A stretch of 64,000 nucleotides of DNA from Aureispira sp. CCB-E (GCF_031326345.1 NZ_CP133671.1:1550001-1614000), one strand, 5' to 3'. Positions 15,822 to 24,833 are shown, counted from the stretch's first letter. A program made the numbers and translations. The notes: generated by a model not told the origin, from the letters alone.

Positions 15822-15895
15822 AGCCGATAGAGGGACTTGAACCCACGACCTGTTGATTACAAATCAACTGCTCTAGCCAGCTGAGCTATATCGGC
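15822..15895 (-). tRNA. tRNA-Thr(TGT)
   Basis: Acceptor GCCGATA/TATCGGC, anticodon stem GTTGA/TCAAC, loop TTTGTAA (anticodon TGT). Confidence 0.94.
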
Positions 15896-15906
15896 AGATA
15901 TAAAAG

Positions 15907-15979
15907 TAAACCGAGTGGGACTCGAACCCACGCTCCTCTGATTAAAAGTCAGATGCTTTGCCAACTAAGCTACCGGTTT
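15907..15979 (-). tRNA. tRNA-Lys(TTT), copy 1
   Basis: Acceptor AAACCGG/TCGGTTT, stem TCTGA/TCAGA, loop CTTTTAA. With its flank it is duplicated at 16218. Confidence 0.94.
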
Positions 15980-16044
15980 GTTTCTAAGTGTTCCTCGTTG
16001 TATACTTAGCCCCTAACAGGAGCTGTTGAAATTGAACGAACTAG

Positions 16045-16118
16045 TGGTATTACTTAGACTTGAACTAAGGACCTCTGGTTTTTCAGACCAGCGCTCTTAC
16101 CAACTGAGCTATAATACC
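16045..16118 (-). tRNA. tRNA-Phe(GAA)
   Basis: Acceptor GGTATTA/TAATACC, stem CTGGT/ACCAG, loop CTGAAAA (anticodon GAA), T arm CTTAG/CTAAG, discriminator A. Confidence 0.94.
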
Positions 16119-16129
16119 GTTTATTGTGG

Positions 16130-16203
16130 CGGACTGGGTAGGGCTCGAACCTACGACTTTCTGATTAACAGTCAGACGCTCTAACCAACTGAGCTACCAA
16201 TCC
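16130..16203 (-). tRNA. tRNA-Asn(GTT), CCA encoded
   Basis: Acceptor GGATTGG/CCAGTCC, loop CTGTTAA (anticodon GTT), discriminator G. CCA follows in the DNA at 16127-16129, unlike the other tRNAs here. Confidence 0.94.
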
Positions 16204-16217
16204 GTAGTTTTGTAAAG

Positions 16218-16291
16218 TAAACCGAGAGGGATTTGAACCCACGCTCCTCTGATTAAAAATCAGATGCTTTAGCCAACTAAGCTACCGGTTT
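16218..16291 (-). tRNA. tRNA-Lys(TTT), copy 2
   Basis: Same body as the Lys tRNA at 15907, with loop TTTTTAA. The downstream flank (GTTCCTCGTTGTAT) is also duplicated, showing a segment duplication. Confidence 0.94.
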
Positions 16292-16352
16292 GTTTCCTAA
16301 TGTTCCTCGTTGTATCTAGATCAAATGATCGATTGGACAGTGAACGAGCTAG

Positions 16353-16424
16353 TGACACTACTTAGAATCGAACTAAGTGCCTTCTCCTTTTCTGGAGGTG
16401 CTCTTGCCATTGAGCTATAGCGTC
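16353..16424 (-). pseudogene. Degenerate tRNA (6-nt anticodon loop)
   Basis: The acceptor GACGCTA/TAGTGTC, D arm and T arm (CTTAG/CTAAG) are good. The anticodon arm reads CCTCC-AGAAAA-GGAGA: a 6-nt loop without U33 and a mismatched outer pair. By position in the duplicated block it matches the Phe tRNA at 16045 and shares its T stem. No anticodon can be assigned. Confidence 0.7.
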
Positions 16425-16431
16425 ATTTGAG

Positions 16432-16506
16432 TGGAAATGATAGGATTCGAACCTATGACTTCTTGGGTGTAAACCAAGTGCTCTAAACCAACTGAGCTAC
16501 ACTTCC
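16432..16506 (-). tRNA. tRNA-Val(TAC)
   Basis: Acceptor GGAAGTG/CATTTCC, stem CTTGG/CCAAG, loop TTTACAC (anticodon TAC), discriminator A. Confidence 0.94.
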
Positions 16507-16597
16507 TTTTTTTTATGAATACTTTATTTTAGGCAATAGAATTTTATGCTGATAAAAATGATTTTTCAGTTTGGTATTCATCTATAAAGTCTTTTTG

Positions 16598-16671
16598 TAG
16601 AAATGATAGGACTTGAACCTATGATCTTTTGAGTATCAGTCAAACGCTTTAACCAACTAAGCTACATCTCT
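16598..16671 (-). tRNA. tRNA-Ile(GAT)
   Basis: Acceptor AGAGATG/CATTTCT, stem TTTGA/TCAAA, loop CTGATAC (anticodon GAT), discriminator A. Confidence 0.93.
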
Positions 16672-16715
16672 ATATGGTGCTTTATTGTGTTATTAATTTT
16701 AGCAACCAATTTTGG

Positions 16716-16787
16716 CGATGGAGACGAGATTCGAACTCGCAACCTTAGGATAGACAATCCTCTGCGCTACCGTTGCGCCACACCATC
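16716..16787 (-). tRNA. tRNA-Asp(GTC)
   Basis: Loop TTGTCTA gives anticodon GTC. D stem GCGC/GCGC, T arm GCGAG/CTCGT, discriminator G. There is one acceptor T-T mismatch and a mismatched outer anticodon pair. Confidence 0.88.
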
Positions 16788-17009
16788 GTAAAAAATAAAA
16801 ACGAATGTAAAAATAAGAGTATAACAAGCCCGCTTTGCGGTTCACTTCACTGAATACCATCAAAGGTATTCCCCCTTCGGGTTCGTGCCGTTGTGGAGTA
16901 CAATTGCGAATGAAGTAAGTTAATTCTGGAAGAGAATAAAAATAGCATTATTCGCAGTTGTAAGTCCACCTTGGTTCAACTACGAATTCAATACTACTAA
17001 AGGAGAGAA

Positions 17010-17273
17010 TTATAGTTGATGTATGTTATTGTTGAAGGCTGCTAGTTGCCAAAAACTTAAGGTAGCATTGGGGCAATCTTGGCCTCCAAATCTAGCGTTA
17101 CCTATAGGCATTTGCCCACTTTTTTGACTCGGCAGAGTCAAGCCTTCTTTGCTTAGCTCCATCTCGATAGCGTCATTGCGCTCACTAATGCGAGTGTCTA
17201 AGACTCGTTTTTGTAAATTGGCTAGCATAATTGTTGTTACAATCGATACTGAAGTTACAAATAGTGTTCTCAT
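17010..17273 (-). CDS. Small hypothetical ORF inside the tRNA array
   Basis: This is an 87-residue reading frame on the tRNA strand. Its N-terminus is hydrophobic (MRTLFVTSVSIVTTIMLANL) and it has no recognised domain. It sits between tRNA-Asp and tRNA-Tyr with 220 bp of spacer before tRNA-Asp. It may be a real co-transcribed peptide or chance. A short nucleotide segment (17061-17077) resembles 17947-17963 in the other small ORF nearby. Confidence 0.35.
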   Translation of the reverse strand: MRTLFVTSVSIVTTIMLANLQKRVLDTRISERNDAIEMELSKEGLTLPSQKSGQMPIGNARFGGQDCPNATLSFWQLAAFNNNIHQL

Positions 17274-17384
17274 AATCTGATGGTTTTAGAGAATAATTGA
17301 CAGGCAATTATTCTGGTTCTTAGGTTATTTTGACGTTTCTAATAAATATCTATGAAGCGGATGAAACTTATAGAGTTTTATTAG

Positions 17385-17468
17385 TGGGGCGAGAGGGATT
17401 CGAACCCCCGAAGTAATTAAACGCCTGATTTACAGTCAGGCTCCTTTGAGCCGCTTGGATATCTCCCC
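17385..17468 (-). tRNA. tRNA-Tyr(GTA)
   Basis: Class II, 84 nt. Acceptor GGGGAGA/TCGCCCC (one mismatch), loop CTGTAAA (anticodon GTA), long variable arm, discriminator A. It is the outermost (promoter-proximal) tRNA of the array. Confidence 0.94.
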
Positions 17469-18382
17469 TTATTATTTGTTTGCCAGAGTTTGGACTTTTT
17501 GTTTGTTGCTGATAAAGACAGCTTTACGTTTATAAGATTTAGTTTTTATTATAAAACAGTCAACGCATTTTGAACAATAGAATCGTCGAACTAGGCAATC
17601 GTATAGAAAGAGTTCTATCCATTCATTCTTTTGTTATACCTATATTATAATGTCAAAGAATAATAAGTTTACACTTATTTGTTTTGCAAATAACAAGGAT
17701 AACAGAATTCCAAACTTGTACTGAAAGTAAATTGAACTTAGTGAATCCGTAGTTTGCTATTTGCGCAACACTACGAACTTTTTAAGTCATTGAGCTTAGG
17801 AGCGCTCGTAGTGAAGGTGTAATCTATAATTATCAAAAGAACTAAAATCTGAACTATGAACTAGTTGGGCATTCTCACCATACCCTAGTCCCTTCTCTTG
17901 GCAATCTATGACTGCTTTCGAGGCATCCCAACTGCCTAAAATGCTTGGAAGCATCGGGGCATTGGTTGGACGAATATGTGATTGAATGAATACCATTATT
18001 ATTATTTTAGTTTGTTTTTGATGACCTAAATTGTAGTTTATTTATGGTTTAATTTAGGTAGGCAATGTTTTTTTGTTGTGCTTTCATTGCGCCGTTCGAG
18101 GTATATAACTTTACGGAAGGCGTTATAGTTCCTTAAGCTGAAAAAAAAATTTACTTTTTTTTAGAGTTTTATTTGGAGTTGAGTTTTAATAGTTTGATTT
18201 GTAATGGTTTGTGGTTTTGTTTGTAAGTGAAGTTTTTTTTGAAAAAAAATAAAAAAACGGATTAAAGTTCATTTTTTGAGAAAATAATAGCCTTCTTTTT
18301 TGTTGAATGGTTTTGGGATCAGGGATTTTTCAGTCTTTAAGGTGTTTTAACTAGAGGGACTTTTGAATAAAGCGTTAATTTG
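17469..18382. other. Promoter-side flank of the tRNA array
   Basis: It holds the small ORF at 17796 and otherwise no gene. It is AT-rich with homopolymer A/T runs around 18150-18260. The array promoter should lie here, since all tRNAs read leftward from Tyr. I cannot fix its position. Confidence 0.4.
17796..17996 (-). CDS. Small hypothetical ORF upstream of the tRNA array
   Basis: A 66-residue frame (MVFIQSHIRPTNAPMLPSIL...) without recognised features, on the same strand as the tRNAs. Its central DNA shares a 17-bp stretch (14 matches) with the other small ORF at 17010, in a different frame, so one may be a decayed copy. It could also be non-coding. Confidence 0.35.
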   Translation of the reverse strand: MVFIQSHIRPTNAPMLPSILGSWDASKAVIDCQEKGLGYGENAQLVHSSDFSSFDNYRLHLHYERS

Positions 18383-18859
18383 TCAAGAAATGTTATTATC
18401 TAAGATGTCATCAGTGTGTATTTGAGTGCTTGAATATTGCTTTATATAAATTATCCTAATGATTAGGATAAGAATAGGGAAAAAGTATATCACCAAAAGT
18501 GGAAAAAAGACTTTTCCAAATAACCACCAAATCAGATAGTAATAGATGTCTAAAGCTGTTGTAGTGATGTATGCCAATAAATGAAATAGAGGGCTTTTAT
18601 AAGATAAGGTAAGGTGGCTTTTGTTAAGAACTAAATCTTTTAAGCGTATGAAAATTGTTAATAATAATAAGATATCCATCACAATTCTTAAAGTATCATT
18701 ATAATGATAAAAGGAGTTGGAGAGGAGGGGAGAGTAATGAAGTTGTATGCTATAAGCAACGAGCAGTAATGAGATACATTCAAATATACTGATTAGTATT
18801 AAAAAGCGCATGGGAGAAGATTTATTAGAACAATATTGTTTTAAATAGCTGAATGGCAT
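18383..18859 (-). CDS. Four-helix membrane protein, unknown
   Basis: A 158-residue protein with about four hydrophobic segments (near residues 17-40, 58-75, 90-112 and 115-140) and a polar C-tail. No family is recognised. It is divergent from the DUF389 gene, with about 150 bp between them. Confidence 0.6.
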   Translation of the reverse strand: MPFSYLKQYCSNKSSPMRFLILISIFECISLLLVAYSIQLHYSPLLSNSFYHYNDTLRIVMDILLLLTIFIRLKDLVLNKSHLTLSYKSPLFHLLAYITTTALDIYYYLIWWLFGKVFFPLLVIYFFPILILIIRIIYIKQYSSTQIHTDDILDNNIS

Positions 18860-18950
18860 ATAATTTTTTCTGAATGATTACTTATATTGTCTAATCAAGT
18901 CGTATCGTGTAGTTTTAGAAGATTTTAATAAAAAAAAACAAAAACCTCTT

Positions 18951-18958
18951 TATCTTTG
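18951..18958 (+). promoter_or_regulatory. Bacteroidota -7 box for DUF389 gene
   Basis: TATCTTTG matches the Bacteroidota TAnnTTTG -7 element, 55 bp before the ATG at 19013. A clear -33 TTG is not visible. Confidence 0.55.
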
Positions 18959-19012
18959 ATACAAGGTACCCGAATAAAATAAGAACCCCCAATATTATAA
19001 GGTAAATAAGCA

Positions 19013-20500
19013 ATGGAAGAAAAGAATACTTCAAATAATAAAAATAAACCTCTATCGTCTCAACCAGACGATATCGCTATAGGTAATTCAACAATTTCTA
19101 AATTGATTTCTAGAGGTGTTCATGAGTTAAAAGAACTGTTTAGTTTGCATTTGGATACAGACGAAGCAGGAACAATTGAAAGTATCCGAAAGAGCATCGA
19201 ATTTAAGGGAGGTAATTTGTGGGGGCTAATTTTTGCAGCATTTATAGCTTCAATAGGTCTAAACATGAATTCAGGTGCTGTTGTAATTGGTGCCATGTTA
19301 ATTTCTCCATTAATGGGACCAATTGTCGGGATTGGATATGCCTTAGCAACAAATGATTTTGATACTTTAAAGTATGCTTTACAGAACTTAGTGATTTTTA
19401 TTGTGGGATCGATTTTATCCGCAGTAGTTTATTTTTCTGTTTCGCCAATTAAGTCGTTAACAGATCAGTTGGAGGCAAGAACATATCCTACATTCTATGA
19501 TGTTATGATTGCTATATGCGGTGGTGCCATTGGGATTGTTGCTAGCTCTCGTTTTGACCGAGGAAATGCAATACCAGGAGTAGCCATTGCAACAGCTTTG
19601 ATGCCTCCTTTGTGTACGGTTGGTTATGGGATCGCCACAGGACAGTGGGCATACGCAGGCGGTGCATTTTATCTGTTTTTTATCAACTCTGTATTTATTG
19701 CAGGGACTTCTCTTATTTTTGTTCGAGCCCTTCAATTTCCCAAAAAAGAGTTTTTAGATCCTGTTAGAGAGCAGCGTTATAAAATGATTTTAGTAATAAT
19801 TGTTGTCTTTACAATTATACCTAGTCTTTGGACAGGGTACAATTTGGTACAACGAGAGTTATTTAATAGTAAGGCGGCTTTGTTTGAGCGTAAGGTGGAA
19901 GATTATCACTTGGAAAAAGGAGTTATCGTTGACCAGAAAACAGATTATAGACGAGATACTCCTGCAATTATCCTAATTACATCGGGTGGAATTCGAGAAA
20001 GCGATAAGGATAATTTACTACATGAAATGAATGAGGTAGGATTGGGCTATGCTAAATTAATATTCAGAGAAGGCAATCTTGATGTAGAAGTGTTGTTGGC
20101 AGAAGTACAGAGTCTTCAATCTAAATTTACAACTATTCGAGAGGAATATTCTGGTATGTTAAAGAAACTGTACGAAGACAATGAAATTGTTCTCAAGAAT
20201 AAAACGGAACGCATTAAATTTTTGGAGGGAGAGCTGTCCAAATATCAAATTCAGAGCAAACGAACGACTAAGCCTGTAAATGATATTGCATTAGAGTTTT
20301 CGACTTTATATCCAGATGCTGTCGAAATTTCTTACAACGAATTGATTAAAATGAATACCGAATCTAGAACACTAGATACTTTACCTACTGTTGTGATCAA
20401 TTGGGAGGGAAGAAGGATGAGAAGCGAGCAAAAAGAGCGCATTGCCAATTTCTTCCAAACACGGATGAAGTTAGATACGATTTCTGTTATTATTTACTAA
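19013..20500 (+). CDS. DUF389 family membrane protein
   Basis: The 495-residue protein contains the DUF389 hydrophobic core at about residues 60-245. Signatures are NMNSGAVVIGAMLISPLMGPI, CGGAIGIVASSR and GVAIATALMPPLCTVGYG, giving about six membrane helices. A long soluble C-terminal region (about 280-495) holds a coiled-coil stretch and ends in a mixed alpha/beta domain. The biochemical function of the family is not firmly known. A cupin gene follows 12 bp downstream, probably co-transcribed. Confidence 0.88.
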   Translation: MEEKNTSNNKNKPLSSQPDDIAIGNSTISKLISRGVHELKELFSLHLDTDEAGTIESIRKSIEFKGGNLWGLIFAAFIASIGLNMNSGAVVIGAMLISPLMGPIVGIGYALATNDFDTLKYALQNLVIFIVGSILSAVVYFSVSPIKSLTDQLEARTYPTFYDVMIAICGGAIGIVASSRFDRGNAIPGVAIATALMPPLCTVGYGIATGQWAYAGGAFYLFFINSVFIAGTSLIFVRALQFPKKEFLDPVREQRYKMILVIIVVFTIIPSLWTGYNLVQRELFNSKAALFERKVEDYHLEKGVIVDQKTDYRRDTPAIILITSGGIRESDKDNLLHEMNEVGLGYAKLIFREGNLDVEVLLAEVQSLQSKFTTIREEYSGMLKKLYEDNEIVLKNKTERIKFLEGELSKYQIQSKRTTKPVNDIALEFSTLYPDAVEISYNELIKMNTESRTLDTLPTVVINWEGRRMRSEQKERIANFFQTRMKLDTISVIIY

Positions 20501-20512
20501 TTCATTATTCTA

Positions 20513-20878
20513 ATGGACATAAAAAAAGTCAGTCTTCAATCCAAATTGGATAGCTTTCAAGAGCATTGGTCGCCTAAAATAGTAGGTGCTCTCAACAATC
20601 AATTGGTCAAAGTGGCAAAACTGAAAGGTGAATTTGTCATGCATCATCACGAGCAAGAAGATGAACTATTTTATGTTATTGATGGAAAACTTTTTATCGA
20701 GTTGGAAGATCAAACCATAGAATTGAATCAAGGTGAATTTGTTATCATACCAAAAGGAGTGCCACACAAGCCGTACGCTCCAGAGGAAGTTAGTATTTTG
20801 TTATTTGAACCTGCAACAACCTTAAATACAGGAAATCAGCAGAATGAATTGACGGTTTCCGATTTAGACGAAATTTAG
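20513..20878 (+). CDS. Cupin-domain protein
   Basis: The 121-residue single cupin has motif 1 as HHHEQEDELFYVIDGKLFIEL (residues 42-62) and motif 2 as GEFVIIPKGVPHKPYAP. These supply His/Glu metal ligands of a small beta-barrel. The substrate is unknown. It is tightly linked to the upstream DUF389 gene. Confidence 0.88.
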   Translation: MDIKKVSLQSKLDSFQEHWSPKIVGALNNQLVKVAKLKGEFVMHHHEQEDELFYVIDGKLFIELEDQTIELNQGEFVIIPKGVPHKPYAPEEVSILLFEPATTLNTGNQQNELTVSDLDEI

Positions 20879-20916
20879 TTGTTTTTTGCTGTTATTTTGA
20901 ATTATAAAAAAATATT

Positions 20917-22068
20917 GTGGAAGAATTTTTAGAAGCAGTAAGAAAGAGTATTGCGCAAGAAGAATTTGCTAAAATTACATTGAGTAAATCTGTGCCTAAA
21001 TCAGCCGATTTAAAAAACATCTATGTCCGTCGAGTAGATCTGAAAGAGGGCTTTTATTTGTCTTTTACTTATCGTTATCATACACAAGATATTGTTAAGA
21101 ATTATTCGCTAGATGAGGCTGTCGATATTTTGGACCAACACCTAGGCAAAGATTTTTTAACAGGTACTTTGTTGACTATTAAAGAAGATGTTGTTATCCA
21201 ATTCAATAAAAAACGAAAAGTACGCCTGCAACGTCGTCAACCAACTACTCGTCAATTGCCAAAAAGAAGCCACAACAAACAGAAAAATTATTCGATAGAG
21301 GAGAGTAATCCTTTTTTGGAACGTTTGGGAGTTGCTGCGAATGGCAAAGTATTAAAAGCTCACCAAGATAAGTATCGTCAAATCAATAAGTACATAGAAA
21401 TAATGGATGCTTTGTTGGAGCAATCCAATGTGCCGGAACAGGCTCATATAGTAGATATGGGTTGCGGAAAAGGCTACTTGACGTTCGCTTTGTACGATTA
21501 TATTCAACGACAACAGGGGAAACCACCCAAAATGGTTGGGATTGAACTTCGGGAGCATTTGACAGATTTTTGCAATCAACAGGCAAAAGCCTTGGGGTGG
21601 AAACACATTGATTTTGTAGCCCAAGATATTTTTGAATATGACAATGATAAAATAGATGTGTTGATTGCTTTGCACGCTTGTGATATTGCAACCGATATTG
21701 CAATAGCCAAAGGTATTCAAGCCAATGCAGCGTTAATTGTGGTCGCTCCTTGTTGCCACAAACAGATTCGTAAAGCAATGAGCAGCCAAAATATTTTGCA
21801 TTCCATTCTTAAAAATGGTATCCTAGAAGAGCGACAAGCTGAAATCCTAACAGATGGAATTCGGGCTTTATTGCTAGAAGCAAATGGTTATCAAACCAAG
21901 GTATTTGAGTTTATATCTTCAGAGCATACAGCTAAAAATCTGATGATTACAGCTGTCAAACAACGTCAAATTGATATAGAACTTCGACAAGAGCGATTGA
22001 ACCAAGTTGCTGATCTCAAAGAGCAGTTTGGTATCAAAATGCATTATTTAGAGAAGTTGCTGGGGTAG
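20917..22068 (+). CDS. Class I SAM-dependent methyltransferase
   Basis: The 383-residue protein starts at GTG. After an N-terminal region of about 130 residues with a basic stretch, the AdoMet motif I appears as VDMGCGKGYLTFALYDY (about residues 175-191). Then come the acidic VGIEL strand, DVLIALHACDIATD (motif IV-like) and a conserved APCCHKQIR segment. This matches the Methyltransf_32-type proteins. The substrate is not evident; the basic region suggests RNA. An RNA role is inference. Confidence 0.85.
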   Translation: MEEFLEAVRKSIAQEEFAKITLSKSVPKSADLKNIYVRRVDLKEGFYLSFTYRYHTQDIVKNYSLDEAVDILDQHLGKDFLTGTLLTIKEDVVIQFNKKRKVRLQRRQPTTRQLPKRSHNKQKNYSIEESNPFLERLGVAANGKVLKAHQDKYRQINKYIEIMDALLEQSNVPEQAHIVDMGCGKGYLTFALYDYIQRQQGKPPKMVGIELREHLTDFCNQQAKALGWKHIDFVAQDIFEYDNDKIDVLIALHACDIATDIAIAKGIQANAALIVVAPCCHKQIRKAMSSQNILHSILKNGILEERQAEILTDGIRALLLEANGYQTKVFEFISSEHTAKNLMITAVKQRQIDIELRQERLNQVADLKEQFGIKMHYLEKLLG

Positions 22069-22100
22069 TTGTATTTAGTCATTCTTAATGGTAGAAAATT

Positions 22101-22820
22101 ATGAACAAATTAAAATCAAAAGCAAAATGTTTTTATTGTGATAAGTTGTTTGCGGGTGGCGGAATTTCTAGGCATTTAAAAACTCATTTGGAGAAGCTTG
22201 AAGAGGAACAAAAAAACAAGCATAAATCTTTTCATGTAAAAGTAGTAGGAGAGCAAAATTACTTTTTGCATTTATTGATTCATGAGGCGGCATTATTGGA
22301 CGATTTAGATTCCTTTTTAAGGCAAATTTGGGTAGAATGTTGTGGGCATTTAAGCTCTTTTCAAATAAAAGGAAAACGTAAAATGCCAGAAGATATATGG
22401 TCATCAATGGAAGATGACTATGAATATGGGCTTGATAAGCGTACTAAAATCGGAGGTTTATTTAGGAAAGGTCTGAAACTAGAGTACGAATATGATTTTG
22501 GTTCAACAACCTATCTTGAAATTCAGGTTATGAATGAGTATTTCGTAGAAAATAAGGATAAAATTCTGTTGTTAAGCCGCAATGAACCATTGCCAATTTT
22601 GTGTGAGCTTTGCGAAAAACAGCCAGCAACAGTTACCTGTACAATGTGGCATGAAGATGAAACGGTATTTTGTGATTCTTGCAAAAAGAAGCATGCTCAA
22701 AAATGCAGCGATTTTGAAGATTATGGAGAAATGCCTATTGTCAACTCTCCACGATTTGGTGTCTGTGGTTATGAAGGGGGGAGTATCGATACCGAGAGAG
22801 ATGGTATCTGGAAAAAATAG
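22101..22820 (+). CDS. C2H2 zinc finger plus pRiA4b ORF3-like protein
   Basis: The 239-residue protein opens with a C2H2 finger (CFYCDKLF...HLKTH, residues 11-33). The middle resembles the plasmid pRiA4b ORF-3/IS1096 TnpR-like fold (FLRQIWVECCGHLSSF and LEYEYDFGSTTYLEIQV). The end has a four-cysteine knuckle (CELCEKQPATVTC...CDSCKKKHAQKC). The combination suggests nucleic-acid or protein binding. Its function is unknown. An intrinsic terminator follows. Confidence 0.78.
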   Translation: MNKLKSKAKCFYCDKLFAGGGISRHLKTHLEKLEEEQKNKHKSFHVKVVGEQNYFLHLLIHEAALLDDLDSFLRQIWVECCGHLSSFQIKGKRKMPEDIWSSMEDDYEYGLDKRTKIGGLFRKGLKLEYEYDFGSTTYLEIQVMNEYFVENKDKILLLSRNEPLPILCELCEKQPATVTCTMWHEDETVFCDSCKKKHAQKCSDFEDYGEMPIVNSPRFGVCGYEGGSIDTERDGIWKK

Positions 22821-22853
22821 CTTTCTAGCTTATTTGAAGGGTGGTCAAATACG

Positions 22854-22912
22854 AAAGGCTCATTCCTAAGCATGCTGATTTTATAAGGTGTGCTTAAGAA
22901 TGAGCCTTTTTT
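22854..22912 (+). terminator. Long intrinsic terminator
   Basis: A 19-bp stem with one mismatch, AAAGGCTCATT... pairing with ...AATGAGCCTTT, runs into TTTTTT. It ends the zinc-finger gene and partly faces the convergent lipoprotein gene. Confidence 0.88.
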
Positions 22913-22931
22913 GTTGATTACTTTATGATCC

Positions 22932-23477
22932 TTATTGCAAACCAGGGGGAAGTATTTGGGCTGCATTGATTAGTTCTTGCAATTTTAAAACCGCTTCAGT
23001 ATGTTGAGGACAGAATTCATCTAGTAGCTCGATACTAGGGCGATTCATGCGTTCTAACTGTTCCTGTTCGGATAAGGTGCTATCAATCTCTAAGACCACT
23101 TTCAAATCCTCTTGTATAAACATGCCTGTAAACTGATCAATTTGGTTGGTTGTCCGCTCACCAATACATTTGGATACTGTTTGAACAATACTCATAAAAC
23201 CAGCCAATTTAATTTTGATCTGATACAACTCAGAAGTAGATAAATTTTTTAAATCATATTCCTTGGGAAGTTTATTGATATATAAAATTCCTTTATTGAT
23301 TTTTTTTAAGAATTCTGCTCCATAAGTATCCAAACAACTACACCGAGCCTGCTCTTGGTCGGTTAAAAATGCAACAGTTTCAGGGCGTAATTGATCCACC
23401 ACTCGGTTTTTGCAACTACTAAAAATGAAAAAAGTAAAAAAAAGTAAAAATAAAATGGAGCAATTAAAATTTTGCAT
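22932..23477 (-). CDS. Lipoprotein, unknown function
   Basis: The 181-residue protein has a signal peptide ending in the lipobox FSSC (Cys about 22). Three further cysteines (C-S-C near 48-50, a later one near 107, and C near 162) may form disulphides. It is helical and no family is recognised. It is convergent with the gene at 22101. Confidence 0.7.
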   Translation of the reverse strand: MQNFNCSILFLLFFTFFIFSSCKNRVVDQLRPETVAFLTDQEQARCSCLDTYGAEFLKKINKGILYINKLPKEYDLKNLSTSELYQIKIKLAGFMSIVQTVSKCIGERTTNQIDQFTGMFIQEDLKVVLEIDSTLSEQEQLERMNRPSIELLDEFCPQHTEAVLKLQELINAAQILPPGLQ

Positions 23478-24106
23478 AATAGACTGATTCGAAGTACTTC
23501 AATGGTAAATGACAATGATAAAGATACAAAGAATTATAGAGAGAAAACAAGTCCAAATTATTTTGGGTGTATCAGAGGGCATATTTATGGATGTTAATTA
23601 AAGTATTTCAGAATTTAATTTTGTTTTAACATTAAAAATCTTGACTTCTTAAAATAATAGTTTAATTTTGTGGCATAGTTAAGTATATAAGTTGTTTTTG
23701 TTCCCACTTAATTGTTTTGCTTTTTCTACAAAAAAAGAGATATTAAGAAGGCATATTTGGATAGAAAACAATTATTACATTGAAAAAATAAAAGCCTCCA
23801 AATAGAATTTGGTACTTGAATTTATAAGAAGATGAATAGCAATTGTTAAGCTGTATTATTCGACTAAAAATTTTCAGAAGACTTCTTTAAGTTAATGTTA
23901 AGAAGCAGAAAAAAATAAATTTCATCGATTAAAAATAGACACTAGTCGATTGCTTTTAAAATCAGGAACTTTATTCATGTAGAATGGCATTGTTCTTTAT
24001 GTCACATAGATTATAACTGATAATTAATTTTTATTGTGACTATAATTATTTTGAAAATAATTTTTTATTAAAAATATAAATTTTAACTTTAAACAACACT
24101 AAAATT
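23478..24106. other. 629-bp AT-rich gap, no gene seen
   Basis: The gap separates two divergently oriented genes and must hold both promoters. It is very AT-rich and contains no ORF, tRNA or clear hairpin that I can support. Confidence 0.5.
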
Positions 24107-24700
24107 ATGAAAGGGTCAATCAAAAGCTTAAGAAACTTTATGGTAATCATGGCTTTGGTTCTTTTAGCTATGAACACGCAAGCGCAACTAGTTGCTTACA
24201 ATACTGAAACCTTGGAAGCAGCTTATGTAGCAGCTACCAAAACCGAACAGGTAGAAAATGCTGTGTTTACAAATACTGGTGCTACAATTATTAGCGAATA
24301 CCAAGAAGGAGCTGCTATTATCAAGCTAGAAAATAAATACGGATTGGTAAACAAACAAGGTTACGAAATTTGTCAACCAATTTATGACGAGATCCATTTG
24401 TACAACGGCGGTTATGCTGCTGTAAAGAAACATGGAAAATGGACGTTTGTTAACAAGCAAGGCAAAAAATTAACTCCTTTGCGTTACGAGTGGGTAGGTG
24501 GTTTTAACGATGGTTTGGCTGCTGTATTCAAAGATGGAAAATGGGGATTGTTGAATGAGCAAGGGTTTGAGGTTGTTCCAACAGCTTTTGATGCTGTAAA
24601 AGTAGACCAAGATGGTCGTATCTGGGTACAAAAAAACGAGACTTGGAAGCCATTTAATGCTAAGAAGAATATTGATGAAGCTTTTGTAACAGCTTCTTAA
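24107..24700 (+). CDS. Exported WG-repeat protein
   Basis: The 197-residue protein has a signal peptide (residues 1-27, ...ALVLLAMNTQAQ). WG beta-repeats follow: NKYGLVNKQGYEICQPIYDEI, GKWTFVNKQGKKLTPLRYEWV and GKWGLLNEQGFEVVPTAFDAV. WG repeats are structural, and the protein is probably periplasmic or surface-located. The strong hairpin at 24799 terminates it. Confidence 0.85.
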   Translation: MKGSIKSLRNFMVIMALVLLAMNTQAQLVAYNTETLEAAYVAATKTEQVENAVFTNTGATIISEYQEGAAIIKLENKYGLVNKQGYEICQPIYDEIHLYNGGYAAVKKHGKWTFVNKQGKKLTPLRYEWVGGFNDGLAAVFKDGKWGLLNEQGFEVVPTAFDAVKVDQDGRIWVQKNETWKPFNAKKNIDEAFVTAS

Positions 24701-24798
24701 GGACTCCATAGTTTGTTGAAAACAGGCAGTAGTAGCACAGCTAACTACTAAAAAATATTATACTGGATTTTTACCAACGAATCATAACCAACGTAAGT

Positions 24799-24833
24799 GG
24801 GCGATTAGCAAGAACCGAGCTAATCGCCCTTTC
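24799..24833 (+). terminator. Intrinsic terminator after WG-repeat gene
   Basis: GGGCGATTAGC (24799-24809) pairs with GCTAATCGCCC (24819-24829) and is followed by TTTC. Confidence 0.85.

Noticed and set aside
198-17468. CRISPR array
   Set aside because: Repeated units in this region are tRNA genes with irregular spacing and no uniform repeat-spacer pattern; no cas genes are present.
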